Shown: positions 1 through 10,235, counted from the first letter of the stretch. The stretch is DNA of 64,000 bases from Lepus europaeus (GCF_033115175.1 NC_084836.1:78954253-79018252), one strand, 5' to 3'. Made by a program: numbers and translations. Notes: generated from the sequence alone by a model not told the origin.

Positions 1-515
1 AGCTCTGAACACCTGTCTGGCAGAGATCTGTATTTGAAAGATGGCACATGCGACTGTCTACCTGCTGGCCTGGGACACCCATGCTGCCTCCTGGATGAGT
101 ACCACAAAGCCCTCCTAGCAGAGGGAGCAGCCCAGAGACCCCAGGGTTAAGACAGTTAGGTCATTGGTTCAGAAAGTTGGTTGCATCCTGATATAGAGAC
201 CAGGGTGCTGTTTCACTCAATTTCCCTGCTGACAGTGCGCTTAAGGCCCTGGGAAAAAAAATCTGTGACTGGGTTCAGGTGAGACATCCCCCTAATCAGT
301 ACATTTGCACCTGTTGCAGGCTGTGTGCGTCTGTGCTAATTCCACAGAAAAATGATGAGCCTTGAGCAGCAACAGGGACTCAGCTTGGCAAGGCTACCTC
401 TTGATCTCAAGCAGAATAGTATGCTGGCTTTAGATTGGTGGTATTGACTTCTAGATGCTCCTAATTACTGGATGTTCATGGGCATAATTTTCTGTGCAGG
501 TCAGGACCCTAGCCC
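1..515. other. Unique non-coding sequence
   Basis: I see no gene, SINE or simple repeat here. Open frames are short and have no recognisable product. Composition is ordinary mixed mammalian DNA. Confidence 0.5.
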
Positions 516-519
516 CCCA

Positions 520-858
520 CCCCTGTTCAACCTCTAGACCAGAACTCTGCCCAATGCAATTACATCACAGGGCCCTTGCACCTGCTGTTCTCAGGCTAGC
601 CCATCTTGCCCTCAGTCATTCGATGGCAGCTCCTGTTTTAGGTCTCAGCTCCAGACTCTCCCCCCTTAGAGAGACCTTCTCTGACCCTCTAGCCTAGGGG
701 GACCTCTGACTCCCTCCCTCCTGCCCTTGCTGGATTTTATCATCTCTGTTACGTGTTCAGGTGTTTATGTTCTCTCTCCTCCGTGGGGCAGGAGCCTGGC
801 CTTGTTCACCTGTGTGTCCCCAGCACTGAGGATGTGTTGAATGAAGGAAGGAACGGAG
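520..858 (+). mobile_element. L2 LINE 3'-end fragment
   Basis: The order of phrases matches the old mammalian L2 3' region. A CAGGGCCCTTGCACCTGCTG block near 570 is followed by AGGTCTCAGCTCCA near 640, AGAGAGACCTTCTCTGACC near 668, a GGGGCAGGAGCCTGGCC block near 785, and a terminal CCCCAGCACTGAGGATGTGT..TGAATGAA near 820-845. Sense orientation. Heavily diverged, no coding potential left. L2 is extinct in placental mammals. Confidence 0.75.
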
Positions 859-1834
859 GAATGACTGTCCAGGGCGATGGTTGCTGCAGACAGTGCTCAG
901 TGAAGCGGAACTTTGTATTGCCCTGAATTAAAAGGAGAAAGGAGAGCCCATGTGCAGAGTCTGCCAAGAACGACTCCGGCCGGGTTGTGGATCTGTTTTC
1001 CTGATGGTAACTGTCTCCCTCCGTTTAATGCTCTTCCTCAGCGTGCCCTGGAAAGTTTCCCCTGTCCGTTGCTTCTGTCCCTTCTCTCTGCACTGGCCTT
1101 TGTCCCTGAGCACTCAGGGCTCCCGCCCTACCATAAACTGTCAAGACGAGAAACACCCTGGCAGGGTTGATTGATGCCGGGTGAACGAGACCCGATAATT
1201 TGTGTGTGTGTGCCCGCGTTTACTTAGCAGGTTTGGGTGTCATTTAACCACAACGAAAGATCCCGGCTGGGAACTGGAGATCCACAGATGTGCAAAGAGC
1301 TGCAGGCCCGGTTTGCTTCCAATCAGCCATCAGCGGATCAGTGATCAGCACTGGGACAGTGGATTCTTCCAGCTGGGCCCACCCACAAGACCCTGCTCCT
1401 GGCAAAACTCCTCTCCCCTCTTGTGGGAGAGAAGAACCTCCCCACACAGGCACATGGCCTCCCTCCCACCTGCAAATAAGTGAGCCTGGCAGGTACTCCG
1501 TGGACTTCACGCCATGACGCTCACCATGGATCTCGCAGGGGCAGTGTGTCCCTGGCTCTAGGGAGCCAGGTGAGCCAAGGATTGTCCCTCACCCATGGTT
1601 ACGTAATGGCAAGGCCTCCCACGCCAGGGGACAGGGCAGATAGCACACAGGGGGAGGAATGCTGACTGTGTGTGGTCAGAGCGTGCCCAGGCTCATGGAG
1701 GTGGACTCTCGCCTGGGACCGGGGAGTTGAAATGCTGGGGGCTGAGTAGACAGGCACTGCAGGAGACATCCACTAGATGGGTTAGGTGATTTGCAAATGT
1801 GGCCACTAATTCAGTTTATTAAAAAACAAGTAAT
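859..1834. other. Unique non-coding sequence
   Basis: No repeat or gene recognised. A short (TG)n run lies at about 1201-1211. Overlapping open frames of 60-95 codons occur on both strands, but none has a recognisable domain or intact splice context. Confidence 0.45.
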
Positions 1835-1997
1835 GGGAGCCAGCGCTGTAGCATAGTGGGTAAAGCTGCCGCCTGTAGTTCCAGCATCCCATATGGGTAC
1901 TGGTTCAAGTCCCGGCTGTCCCACTTCCAATCCAGCTCTCTGCTATGGCCTGGGAAGGCAGTGGAGGATGGCCCAAGTGCTCGGGCCCCTGCACCTT
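1835..1997 (+). mobile_element. CSINE, 5' half only
   Basis: Begins with the tRNA-like head (GGGAGCCAGCGCTGTAGC) and runs through the tRNA-like promoter region and the TATGGCCTGGGAAGGCAGTG core to GGGCCCCTGCACC. It then stops abruptly near 1997 with no (TC)n tract and no A-rich tail. Loss of the 3' half is the reverse of usual 5' truncation, so a later deletion is likely. Confidence 0.85.
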
Positions 1998-2270
1998 CAT
2001 GCTCTCAGGCCTGTGTTAAGGGCAGATGGGAAGACTGGGGAGGGCATGGAATGACAGGCCAAGGAGAAGGGTGGAAGGAAGGCATGGCCCCGGGGCAGCC
2101 CAGCAGAGAACATTCCCCAGGCCTCAGCCGCTGTGAGCACAGACTTTAGATAGCATTGGCCCTGGGAGTTTGCAAGTCCAAGAAGTCCCTTGTGTAACAG
2201 GACAAAGGTGTCCAGCCCCAATTCCCCAGGGCCAGAGAAGTACCTGTGGTGTGTTAAAACACTGTCAAAT

Positions 2271-2605
2271 AGGAGCCAGTGTTGTGGTGTAGTGGGTAAA
2301 GCCTCTGCCTGCAACACCGGCATCCCATATGGGTGCTGGTTCATGTCCCGGCTGCTCCACTTCCAGTCCAGCTCCCTGCTAATGCACCTGGGAAAGCAGT
2401 GGAAGATGGCCCAAGTGCTTGGGCCGCTGCACCCACATGGGAGACCTGGAAGAAGCTCCAGGTTCCTGGCTTCTGCCTGGCCCAGCCCTGGTCATTGTGG
2501 CCATTTGGGGAGTGAACCAGCAGATGGAGGATCTCTCTGTCTCTGCCTCTGTCTCTTTCTCTGTCTAACTCTGCCTTTCAAAAAAATTAAATAAATCTTT
2601 AAAGA
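2271..2605 (+). mobile_element. CSINE, full length, with TSD
   Basis: Complete element: head AGGAGCCAGTGTTGTGG, core, CTCCTGGCTTC-like block, a TCTCTGTCTC tract and a tail ending ATAAATCTTTAAAG. It is flanked by a perfect 15-bp target-site duplication, AAAACACTGTCAAAT, at 2256-2270 and 2606-2620. The TT/AAAA cut context is typical of L1-endonuclease-driven insertion. Confidence 0.95.
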
Positions 2606-2649
2606 AAAACACTGTCAAATTACAAGTTATTGTGTAAAATGTTGGTACC

Positions 2650-2918
2650 ACAGCCTGGGCATGTAGCCTAGTAGTTAAGGCACTGATTCAGATAATTGCA
2701 TCCCACATCTGAGGGCCTGGGTTCAATTCCTGGCTCTGGCTCCTGACTTCAGCTTTCTGCTAATGCACACCCTGGGACCAGCAGTGATGGCTCAAGCAAC
2801 TGGGTCCCTCTCCCAACCATTACAGGTGTTTGGGGAGTGAACCAGTGGCTAGGAGCTCTGTCTGCCTCCCTATCTGTCTCTGTCTTAAATAAGCAAATAA
2901 TAGTATCTTAAAAAAAAT
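2650..2918 (+). mobile_element. Older CSINE relative
   Basis: The head reads GCCTGGGCATGTAGCCTAGTAGTTAAGG with a B-box-like GGGTTCAATTCC near 2720, then TTCTGCTAATGCACACCCTGGGA and a 3' end with TGTCTCTGTCTTAAATAAGCAAATA. It differs strongly from the common CSINE head and is well diverged, so it is probably an older subfamily. No clear TSD. Confidence 0.8.
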
Positions 2919-3088
2919 GTTAGCTCCCTTCCATGGCTGAATTTGCATATTGGATAGCTCAGTTTTGGGGTAGTTTAGGATGGGGCACCTTCAAAGACAA
3001 AAAGAACGTTGAGGCCAAGAACTGTGACTGCATATATACTATACCCATGTAATCAAACAGCCTCATGACAGCTACTAAACACATCGGA

Positions 3089-3333
3089 GGGGCTGGTGCT
3101 ATGGTGTAATGGGTAAAGCCTCTGCCTGCAGTGGCGGCATCCCATATGGAGTCCCAGCTGCTCCACTTCCAATCCAGCTCTCTGCTATGGCCTGGAAAGC
3201 AGTAGAAGATGGCCCAAGTCCTTGGGCCCCTGCACCCACGTGGGAGACCTGGAAGAACATCCAGGCTCCTGGACTCAGATCGGCACAGCTCCAGCAGTTG
3301 CGGCCAATTGGGGACTAAATCATTGGATGGAAG

Positions 3334-3367
<34 letters not shown>

Positions 3368-3427
3368 TTCTCCTTCTCTCTGTGTGTAACTCTGTCAAAT
3401 AAATAAAAAAAAATCTTTTAAAAACAA
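3089..3427 (+). mobile_element. CSINE, near full length
   Basis: Sense copy from GGGGCTGGTGCTATGG to AAATAAATAAAAAAAAATCTTTTA. A pure (TC)n tract of about 30 bp at 3336-3365 forms its 3' microsatellite. A block in the head between the promoter boxes is shortened (CATATGGAGTCCCAGCTGC lacks the usual GGTGCCGGTTCGA), so the B-box is damaged. Confidence 0.93.
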
Positions 3428-3574
3428 AGGAAGTGATAACTCCTTTTATTCGCCCCTGAAACAGCTGTGGGCTGTGGACCATGAGGTCTTTGAGCACCAT
3501 GCTACCTCTGCCACTCATGCCAAGACTTTGGAGAAGTGATACCCTATGGGATTTGGTCATCATTGGGATCAATA

Positions 3575-3617
3575 ACTTATTAAAAAGGATTTATTTATTT
3601 ACTCAAAAGGCAAAATT

Positions 3618-3648
<31 letters not shown>

Positions 3649-3940
3649 GAGACAGACAGACAGCAAAAGAGATCTTCCATCCTCTGGTTCACTGCCCAGA
3701 TGACCACAATGGCAGACCTGGGCCAGGCTGAAGCCATAAGCCAGGAGGCTAGAGCTTTATCCAGATCTCCCATGTGGGTGGCATGTGCCCAAGCATGTGG
3801 GCCATCATCCGCTACTTTCCCAGGTGCAGTAGCAGGGAGCTGGATCAAAAGTGAAGCAGCTGGGACTTGAACTGGCGCCTATATGGGATGCTGGCGTTGC
3901 AGGTGGTGGCTTAATCCTCTATGCCACAATTCCAGACCCA
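3575..3940 (-). mobile_element. CSINE, full length, with TSD
   Basis: Reads in reverse: TTAAAAAGGATTTATTTATTT tail, (GA)n at about 3617-3645, core TGGGCCATCATCCGCTACTT, and the head end at CCACAATTCCAGACCC. Flanking 9-bp duplication GGATCAATA at 3566-3574 and 3941-3949. Confidence 0.93.
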
Positions 3941-3949
3941 GGATCAATA

Positions 3950-4675
3950 GTTTTTAAGCTCTTACTAGCACTACCAGGTACTAAGCAAGATATAAGTGTG
4001 TGTGTGTGCACGCGTGCGGTGGGGCAGGAAGCATTGCTCAATTGTCAGGTTGTTCATGGATAGGGACCAACACACAGCCCTGGGCCTGGTGGCCGGAAGC
4101 ACCCTACAGAGACGGTGCTCAGGTGCTGTGCATTCTTCTGTGGCTCCCACATACCACAGAGCTCCAGCCACGGGACCAGAGGCAGGAAGCGGCATCGGGC
4201 ACTCTGCATTTGCCATTTGGGATTTCACTCTCAGAACCACACGGAGAGGAAGATTTCACAGCCAGGAGAGTCTGGCATTCAGAGCAGTCCCAGGACTCGC
4301 CGGAGGACCGACTCAGATGGAGCGGGGCTGGAGTGACCTGCAAGCTCCCTGCGGGGGAAGCCACGTGCGCTGAGGGCAAGTCACAGCGAGACCATGCAGA
4401 TGGGACAGACGGCGGAGGGCTTCTGCTGCTTTCTGGGCTCAGCATGGAGCTTCACTTTCCAGAGCAGACAGTGTGAAGCGACAGGGACGAAGCAGAGGCA
4501 GGCGCCACCTGCTCTAGGCTGGGTAAGGAGTGGGTGAACCAGGAAAAGCAAAACTAGAGACAGAATAGCTTGAACAGGAGCATGGTGTCAAGGGAACAGA
4601 ATCCTTGGGCGATTCACTACAACAATAAATACCTATACCCATAGCTCTATTGCTACAAATGTATTTCTAAGTATT
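3950..4675. other. Unique non-coding sequence
   Basis: Moderately GC-rich unique DNA with a short (TG)n tract near 3994-4006. Overlapping open frames of 125 and 158 codons sit at 3996-4476 on the plus strand. Neither has a domain, signal peptide or composition I recognise, and I treat them as chance frames. A unique internal exon cannot be excluded without cross-species alignment. Confidence 0.4.
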
Positions 4676-4990
4676 GTATTTGTTTATTTATTTGAGAGAG
4701 TCACTGACAGAGAGGAAGAGACAGAGAGAAAATTCTTCCAATCGCTGGTTCGATCCCCAAGTGGTTGTAAGGGTTGGAGCTGGGCTGATCTGAAGCCAGG
4801 AGCCAGGAGCTTCCTCTGGATCTCCCTCATGGCTGCAGGGGCCCAAGCACTTGGGTCATCTTCTACTGCTTTCCCACGCCATTAGCAGGGGGCTGGTTCA
4901 GAAGTGGAGCATCTGGGGCTCAAACCAGCACCCATATGGGATGCCAATGCCGCAGGAGGCTTAGCCTACTTACACCACAGCACTGACCCC
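4676..4990 (-). mobile_element. CSINE
   Basis: Reverse copy from GTATTTGTTTATTTATTTGAG to CACCACAGCACTGACCCC. It carries the segment CTTCCTCTGGATCTCCCTC..GCTGCAGGGGCCC, which recurs inside the chimeric element at 6973-7399. No obvious TSD. Confidence 0.92.
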
Positions 4991-5299
4991 TCCATATCTA
5001 TATTTTATATCTATTTCCAGGTGTGCAATGCAGCCACTTGAACTGGCACAGGCACCACCTCAAGGTCATTTCTAGGAAGGTGAGGGGCCCTGGTGATGGT
5101 GTGGGTCTCTGTCTTCCTCCCGGGGACTGCCATGGGATGCTACATGTATCCGTGGACGGATACATCCTTCCTGTTGCTCTGATGCACCTCAAGCTAGGGC
5201 TGCTGATGCTCTACCCACACCTGCGGCAAGCATACCCTCCATCAAGTGTCGCCTGAGTAGAGGCAACAGGGAAGACAGGGTGGTCTGGCTAGAGACTTA
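4991..5299. other. Unique non-coding sequence
   Basis: About 300 bp between a SINE and a CA-repeat. Nothing recognised beyond short chance frames on both strands. Confidence 0.4.
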
Positions 5300-5521
5300 A
5301 CACGCACACACACACATGCACACACACACATGTGCACACATGCATGTGTATATATACACACATGCACACATACACACACATGCATTCACAAGTACACAAT
5401 ACACTCACACATGCACATATACATATGTGCACACAACACACATATGAACATAGCTGCAGGCACATGTACACATAGACACACACATACATGTATGTGCACA
5501 CACACAGATATACACACACCT
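5300..5521. repeat. Complex (CA)n/(TG)n/(TA)n microsatellite
   Basis: About 220 bp of alternating purine-pyrimidine DNA: CACACA and ACATGCACACA motifs with TGTGTATATATAC inserts, interrupted by a less regular stretch near 5430-5460. It abuts the tail side of the reverse CSINE at 5545-5820. Frames across it are low-complexity Cys/Val/Thr/His strings with no meaning. Confidence 0.95.
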
Positions 5522-5544
5522 GCCTTTTCTACCTCCATTCTAAG

Positions 5545-5820
5545 CAAAAGAAACACAGATGGTCTTCCATCCGCTGGTCCACTCCCCAGTTGGCTGCAAC
5601 AGCCAGAGCTGTGCTGATCCGAAGCCAGGAGCCAGGAGCTTCTTCCAGGTCTTCCACGCAGGTGCAGGGGCCCAAGGACTTGAGCCATCTTCCACTGCTA
5701 TCCCAGGCCATAGCAGAGAGCTGGATCAAAAGTGGAGCAGCTGGGACTTGAACCAGCGCCCATAAGGGATGCCGGCACTGCAGGCGGTGGCTTTACCCTC
5801 TACGCCACAGCGCTGGCCCC
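5545..5820 (-). mobile_element. CSINE, tail replaced by CA-repeat
   Basis: Starts at AAACACAGATGGTCTTCCATCC and runs normally to the head end CCACAGCGCTGGCCCC. The expected AAAGATTTATTTATTTGAAAG tail is missing. In its place, immediately upstream, is the long CA/TG microsatellite, suggesting expansion at, or loss of, the SINE tail. Confidence 0.92.
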
Positions 5821-6957
5821 AGAAACATCTCTTCACGCATGCACACAGCAGGCAGCAGTGAGGTGGCTGGATGATGGCAAACCCCTCTCTGCAGCTCAAG
5901 CCATCTGGTCTTGCGCAGTTTTATTCCAATTAAAACCATGGACAGCCGCAAGCCCACATGAACACAGGTCCCGATTCTTCCATTCAGCCCTGTGATTGCC
6001 GATTAACCCCCAAACGAGTGCTTCTTGTCAATTACACGGCCAGAAAGCCACACCTATATAAGCGGATCTTGGGCCCTTGTGATTCTCTTCAAGCATCCAA
6101 TGGGGCTTTTAAGGCAAGTTTGGTAGGACTGCATGATGTGTGCAAATGATGGCCCCACAGCTCCAAATATTTATGACCGGAGCACAGCAAGCTACAACGC
6201 AACAGCGTCTGACACCGCCCTTGGCATTCTGGCTGCCATTCTCCTTGACAATGGGGTATGTGGAGGACGATCTGTTGCATTGTTTACTACTCAAGACTTT
6301 CTAAAACGTAATGAATGTACAAACAGTGCGGGGGGGTGGGTGGGAAAGAGCCTCTGTAAGATGGCTTAGAGTCAGGACAGAAAATTCAAACAATATTAGC
6401 CTCAAAAAGTCAACATCGCACACCCTTCTACTAAGCACCTACAAACAAACAGAGTTACTCTGTACACACATTAAGAGACTTTCACCTCCTCAGGGCCCTG
6501 GGTCCACCCGTGCGTTTGCACAGCACTCGGAAGGTTCCAGATCCGAGGAGGGGCTCGGTCTCCCGGGGAGGCTCCGTGCTTGGACTTTTCCCACCTGTCT
6601 CATCCAGGACAGATGCGGACAGGGAGGACTTCAAATCCTGGCCCAGCTGCAGGTCCATTGGGCCCCACGACCACGCCCTACTCTAGTGTGGGGACCAGAG
6701 GCATTGTTTGGGCTTTGTCACTTCACGGCTCATGGGGAACAAAGAATACACGACAAATGCTTTTTGTCATCCAATGTTCTTCAAACTACACCATGAAAAG
6801 GCAGAGGGGATGCTTTTTTGAAACAAAATGATATTGGGAAAGAAATGCATTCCTGCTCACACGGATCTAGAAACATCGGTCATTTGCATTGAATGTTAGG
6901 ATTGGGAAGAAAAATTTCAACATTTTCATTTTTTTTTTTTACCATGTGTGAGATTTT
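5821..6957. other. Unique sequence with conserved-element appearance
   Basis: Repeat-free DNA. The part at about 5930-6300 has a mixed, non-degenerate texture with retained CpGs (ACCGGAG, CAACGCAAC, CAGCGTCTG, CACCGCC) and a CACACCTATATAAGCGG string at about 6047-6064 that resembles a TATA region. No splice-bounded frame is recognised. A conserved non-coding element is an inference only. The 3' end (6923-6941) is A/T-rich. Confidence 0.3.
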
Positions 6958-6972
6958 GTCTCCTACTATTTC

Positions 6973-7399
6973 TTTTCTCTCTCTCTCTCTCTTTTTTTTT
7001 TTTTTTTGACAGGCAGAGTGGACAGTGAGAGAGAGAGAGACAGAGAGAAAGGTCTTCCTTTGCCGTTGGTTCACCCTCCAATGGCCGCTCAGCTTCCTCT
7101 GGATCTCCCTCATGGCTGCAGGGGCCCAAGCACTTGGGCCATTTTTTACTGCAGACAGAAGCGCTCTGGCCAGTGCACCGCACTGATCCGAAGCCAGGAG
7201 CCAGGTGCTTCTCCTGGTCTCCCATGCGGGTGCAGGGCCCAAGCACTTGGGCCATCCTCCACTGCCTTCCCAGGCCACAGCAGAGAGCTGGACTGGGAGA
7301 GGAGCAACCGGGACAGAATCTGGCGCCCCGACCGGGACTAGAACCCGGGGTGCCAGCGTAGCAGGCGGAGGATTAGCCTAGTGAGCCGTGGCGCCAGCC
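6973..7399 (-). mobile_element. CSINE type A, chimeric, with TSD
   Basis: Reverse type-A copy: (T)n GACAGGCAGAGTGG tail side and head end GTGAGCCGTGGCGCCAGCC. Perfect 15-bp duplication GTCTCCTACTATTTC at 6958-6972 and 7400-7414. It is longer than its sister elements because about 65 bp at 7089-7155 (CTTCCTCTGGATCTCCCTC through a second GGGCCCAAGCACTTGGGCC) match the common CSINE type rather than type A. The copy therefore contains the core palindrome twice. Confidence 0.94.
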
Positions 7400-7436
7400 G
7401 TCTCCTACTATTTCAAGATTGGTCAGCCAAAATTTC

Positions 7437-7775
7437 TTTTTTTTTTTTTTGACAGGCAGAGTGGTCAGTGAGAGAGAGACAGAGAGAAAGGTCTTCCTTT
7501 TGCCGTTGGTTCACCCTCCAATGGTCGCCACGGTAGGCACGCTGCGGCCAGCACACCGCGCTGATCTGATGGCAGGAGCCAGGTGCTTCTCCCGGTCTCC
7601 CATGGGGTGTAGGGCCCAAGCACTTGGGCCATCCTCCACTGCACTCCCTGGCCACAGCAGAGAGCTGGCCTGGAAGAGGGGCAACCGGGACAGGATCGGT
7701 GCCCTGACCGGGACTAGAACCCGGTGTGCCAGCGCCGCAAGGCAGAGGATTAGCCTAGTGAGCCGCAGCGCCGGC
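7437..7775 (-). mobile_element. CSINE type A, full length, with TSD
   Basis: Reverse copy with a poly(T) start, GACAGGCAGAGTGGTCAGTG, the type-A block CACACCGCGCTGATCTGATGG, and head end GAGCCGCAGCGCCGGCC. The duplication CCAAAATTTC lies at 7427-7436 and 7776-7785. It sits only about 40 bp from the preceding type-A element in the same orientation, but the TSDs differ, so these were two separate insertions. Confidence 0.94.
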
Positions 7776-7840
7776 CCAAAATTTCACTTCTTTTAAATCA
7801 ATCTGCAAGATGATTTAGATGAGAATGCTTCTGCCTACTT

Positions 7841-8020
7841 GTGAAAAATGGAATTAAAAGGTCAATTTATTTTGGTACAAAAAGTTTTGAAAGCCATGTA
7901 TATGAGGGATCTACATGTAGTACATGTTCATGGAAAACATGTGCCTCAGAAAAAAACTGTGGCTGCATGTTTCAGGGCACCAAAATAAACTCAGCTCTTA
8001 ATAGTATTTTCCATAATTTT
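7841..8020 (-). mobile_element. Palindromic dispersed repeat, copy 1
   Basis: Starts AAAAATGGAATTAAAAGGTCAA and TTTATTTTGGTACAAAAAG, then near its other end shows the inverted partner CACCAAAATAAACTCAGCTC and TTAATAGTATTTTCC. Read in reverse it has the same order as the copies at 32349-32550 and 54829-55696. No coding sequence. Most like a small non-autonomous inverted-repeat DNA transposon; I cannot name the family. A CSINE lies directly at its right edge. Confidence 0.65.
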
Positions 8021-8023
8021 TAT

Positions 8024-8309
8024 GAAGATTTTTATTTTTATTTATTTGAAAGGCAGAACAATAGAGAGAGAGGGAAAGACAGAACTGGAGAGAATCTTCC
8101 ATCCACTGGTTCTTGTCCCCAGATGGCCACAAATGCTGGGGCTGGCCCAGGCCAAAGCCAGGAGCGGGAATTCCATCCAGGTGAACTCATGGGCTCAGGG
8201 ACCCAAGTACTTGGGCCACCTTCTGCTGCTTTTACAGGGAGCTGGATTAGCAGGGAGCTGGATCGGAAGTGGAACAGCCAGCACTTCCACATGGAATGGG
8301 GGTTGGTGT
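8024..8309 (-). mobile_element. CSINE, head lost
   Basis: Reverse copy from GAAGATTTTTATTTTTATTTATTTG, with GAGAGAGAGGG and the core GTACTTGGGCCACCTTCTGCTG. AGGGAGCTGGAT appears twice at about 8237-8263, an internal duplication. It ends in a diverged CACTTCCACATGGAATGGGG where the next SINE begins. Confidence 0.9.
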
Positions 8310-8343
8310 ACAAGATTTATTTGTTTATTTGAAAGTCACAGTT

Positions 8344-8380
<37 letters not shown>

Positions 8381-8634
8381 CCATATGCTGGTTCACTCTC
8401 CAAATGTCCACAACAGCTAGGGCTGGGCCAGGCCAAAGCCAGAAGCCTGAAACCCCATCCAGGTCTCCCACATAGATGGCAGAGGCCCAAGCACTTGGAC
8501 CATCTTCTGCAGCTTTCCTAGGCCATTAGCCTGAAGCCATCTGGAAGCAGAGCAGTCAGGATTCGAACCGGCACCCAGGCGGAATGCTGGTTTCACAGGC
8601 AGTGGCTTAACCTGCTGTGCCCCAGCTCCGGTTC
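8310..8634 (-). mobile_element. CSINE
   Basis: Reverse copy abutting the previous one: CAAGATTTATTTGTTTATTTG, a pure (GA)n of about 32 bp at 8347-8378, core GCACTTGGACCATCTTCTGC, and a degraded head end CCCCAGCTCCGGTTC. Probably inserted into the head of the neighbour at 8024. Confidence 0.92.
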
Positions 8635-8756
8635 TGGAGGCTCTGTTTTCTACGGCAGCATCAGGAGCCATCTGCAGTGTAGTGTGTCTAGCGTTTCCTA
8701 TGTTTGCTCATTGCTTCCAAATAGAATATAATAAGGGATGCACACAAAAAATGGCT

Positions 8757-9068
8757 GGGGGCCAGTTCTGTGGCATAGCAGGTAAAGCCTCTGTCTGCAG
8801 TGCCGCCATCCCATATGGGTGCCAGTTCGAGACCAGGCTGCTCCACTTCCAATCCAGCTCTCTGCTATGGCCTGGGAAAGCAGTGGAAGATGGCTCAAGT
8901 CCTTGGGCCCCTGCACCCATGTGGGAGACCTGGAAGAAGCTCCTGGATCCTGGCCTCAGATCAGCACAGCTTTGGCTGTTATGGTCATTTGAGGAGTGGA
9001 CCAGAGGATGAAAGACCTCTCGCTCTCTCTGCCTCTCTTTTAATAAATGAATAAATCTTTAAATAAAA
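8757..9068 (+). mobile_element. CSINE, full length
   Basis: Sense copy from GGGGGCCAGTTCTGTGGC to TTAATAAATGAATAAATCTTTAAAT. The flanks AAAAAATGGCTG and AAAACAGCTG may be a decayed TSD. The B-box region reads CAGTTCGAGACC. Confidence 0.93.
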
Positions 9069-9159
9069 CAGCTGAAGAGATGTGCTTGAAACATCTTATG
9101 TTTCTCCCTCCTACTTCATTATCCATTACCTACACCTTATAAAAAAAAAAAATCACCTC

Positions 9160-9440
9160 TGCCTAATGGGTTTCACGTTTTTAAAAATGAAGACGGTCTT
9201 TGCCATAACGTATCAGGAGGAATATTTTAGCAAAGACAGTCTTCAGAAATACCTCTTGCAAATGAAATTGACTACAGAGTTCTTTTCATGCCGCTCCGTT
9301 GCAATTAGGCAAAAGCAGAAACTTAATATTGCAATCAATAGAATTCCACCTCTTGTGACACCGGGTCTTAGCTCCCCATTGACTTTGTTGGCTAGCTGCA
9401 CAAACTAGCGGCGCACGGAGGAATTCGCCTCCGCAAACCA
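9160..9440. other. Candidate conserved non-coding element
   Basis: Dense, non-repetitive AT-rich sequence with homeobox-like TAAT and GCAATTAGG motifs, CTTAATATTGCAATCAATAG near 9323-9342 and CATTGACTTTGTTGGC near 9377, passing into CpG-rich DNA. The call rests on texture and the absence of insertions. No alignment was possible. Confidence 0.3.
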
Positions 9441-9530
9441 GAGAAGACGACTTCTATCTCCCCGAGGGAGCCATGAGAAGCTCCCACATGGAAGGCCGTG
9501 GACGTCTTCGGAGCCGTTGAACGGATTCCA
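9405..9530. promoter_or_regulatory. CpG-retaining patch
   Basis: By eye about 12 CpG dinucleotides in 125 bp (GCGGCGCACGG, TTCGCCTCCGC, GACGTCTTCGGAGCCG). This is far above the local background and suggests low germline methylation. It contains GACGTC at about 9500-9505, but no TATA box or CCAAT box placed as a promoter. Confidence 0.35.
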
Positions 9531-9849
9531 AGGCAGGGACCATTGGTAACAGGTGGAAAGCAAAAGGTAGCACCTTTCTTTCTGCAGTGACAACACAGCC
9601 CGGCCAAGATGGCAGGAAACAGGGTTTTCGACAGAGCTTCTTTTGACTACAGTTTGCATTTCCCCAGAAAATGCTTCCTAGAAAAAATCTTGCCTTAAAA
9701 AAAAAAAAAAAAAAAAAAGGAGAATTAAAGAAGACTCCTGATTGTGGTTGGCTTAGCGCCTCCCCAGAGCAGGTCAATAGCCTGCCCAGAGCTCTCCCCG
9801 CCCCCACCCCCAGTGTCTGATCAACAGGGCCTCTTTCCCGGATCAAGGT

Positions 9850-10235
9850 ATTAAGGTTTGGGTTATTTGTATTGATTTTATGTGCTGCCAGCCACGCTCA
9901 TATCTGTGGCGCACAAATTCCTCTTTAAAATGTCACCGCCATTTCATTTTCTCTGCCATCAATACTGCAGCCAAAGGGGCTGCTTGTTAACCTCGGGGGC
10001 TGTGGCCTTGCATATTGCTAAAGTTTTCACAGAGATCAGCAAGGCAGGGGTGCGTGGTCCTGGAGCGTCTTCGCCGAAACGACAAGAAAGAACGAGGAAA
10101 ACTTCCAGGCATTTATTTTTCTGTGGTATTTAGAAGCGCGCTTCGCCCTAGGCCCAGCAAACCCTTGGCCAGCGAGAGGCCCTCTAGTGGTGACCGAGGG
10201 AACTGAGGCCTCGTGGCAAGCCGGTTAGACACCGA
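9850..10235. other. Candidate conserved element with CpG-rich 3' part
   Basis: 9850-10030 contains tight, motif-like DNA (TTATTTGTATTGATTTTATG, TTTAAAATGTCACCGCC, AGCCAAAGGGGCTGC). 10045-10235 then carries about 14 CpGs (GTCTTCGCCGAAACG, GAAGCGCGCTTCG). GAAGCGCGCTTC at 10133-10144 is a perfect 12-bp palindrome. No gene recognised. Confidence 0.3.

Noticed and set aside
4000..4476. 158-codon plus-strand frame in unique DNA
   Set aside because: It begins in a TG repeat, overlaps a similar-length frame in another phase, and has no recognisable motif. Not enough to call a gene.
5289..5519. Cys/Val-rich and His/Thr-rich frames that could be mistaken for small cysteine-rich peptides
   Set aside because: Pure translation of a CA/TG microsatellite.
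6047..6064. TATATAA-like string suggesting a promoter
   Set aside because: No initiator, CCAAT or GC box at proper spacing and no recognisable exon downstream, so kept only as a remark on the unique block.
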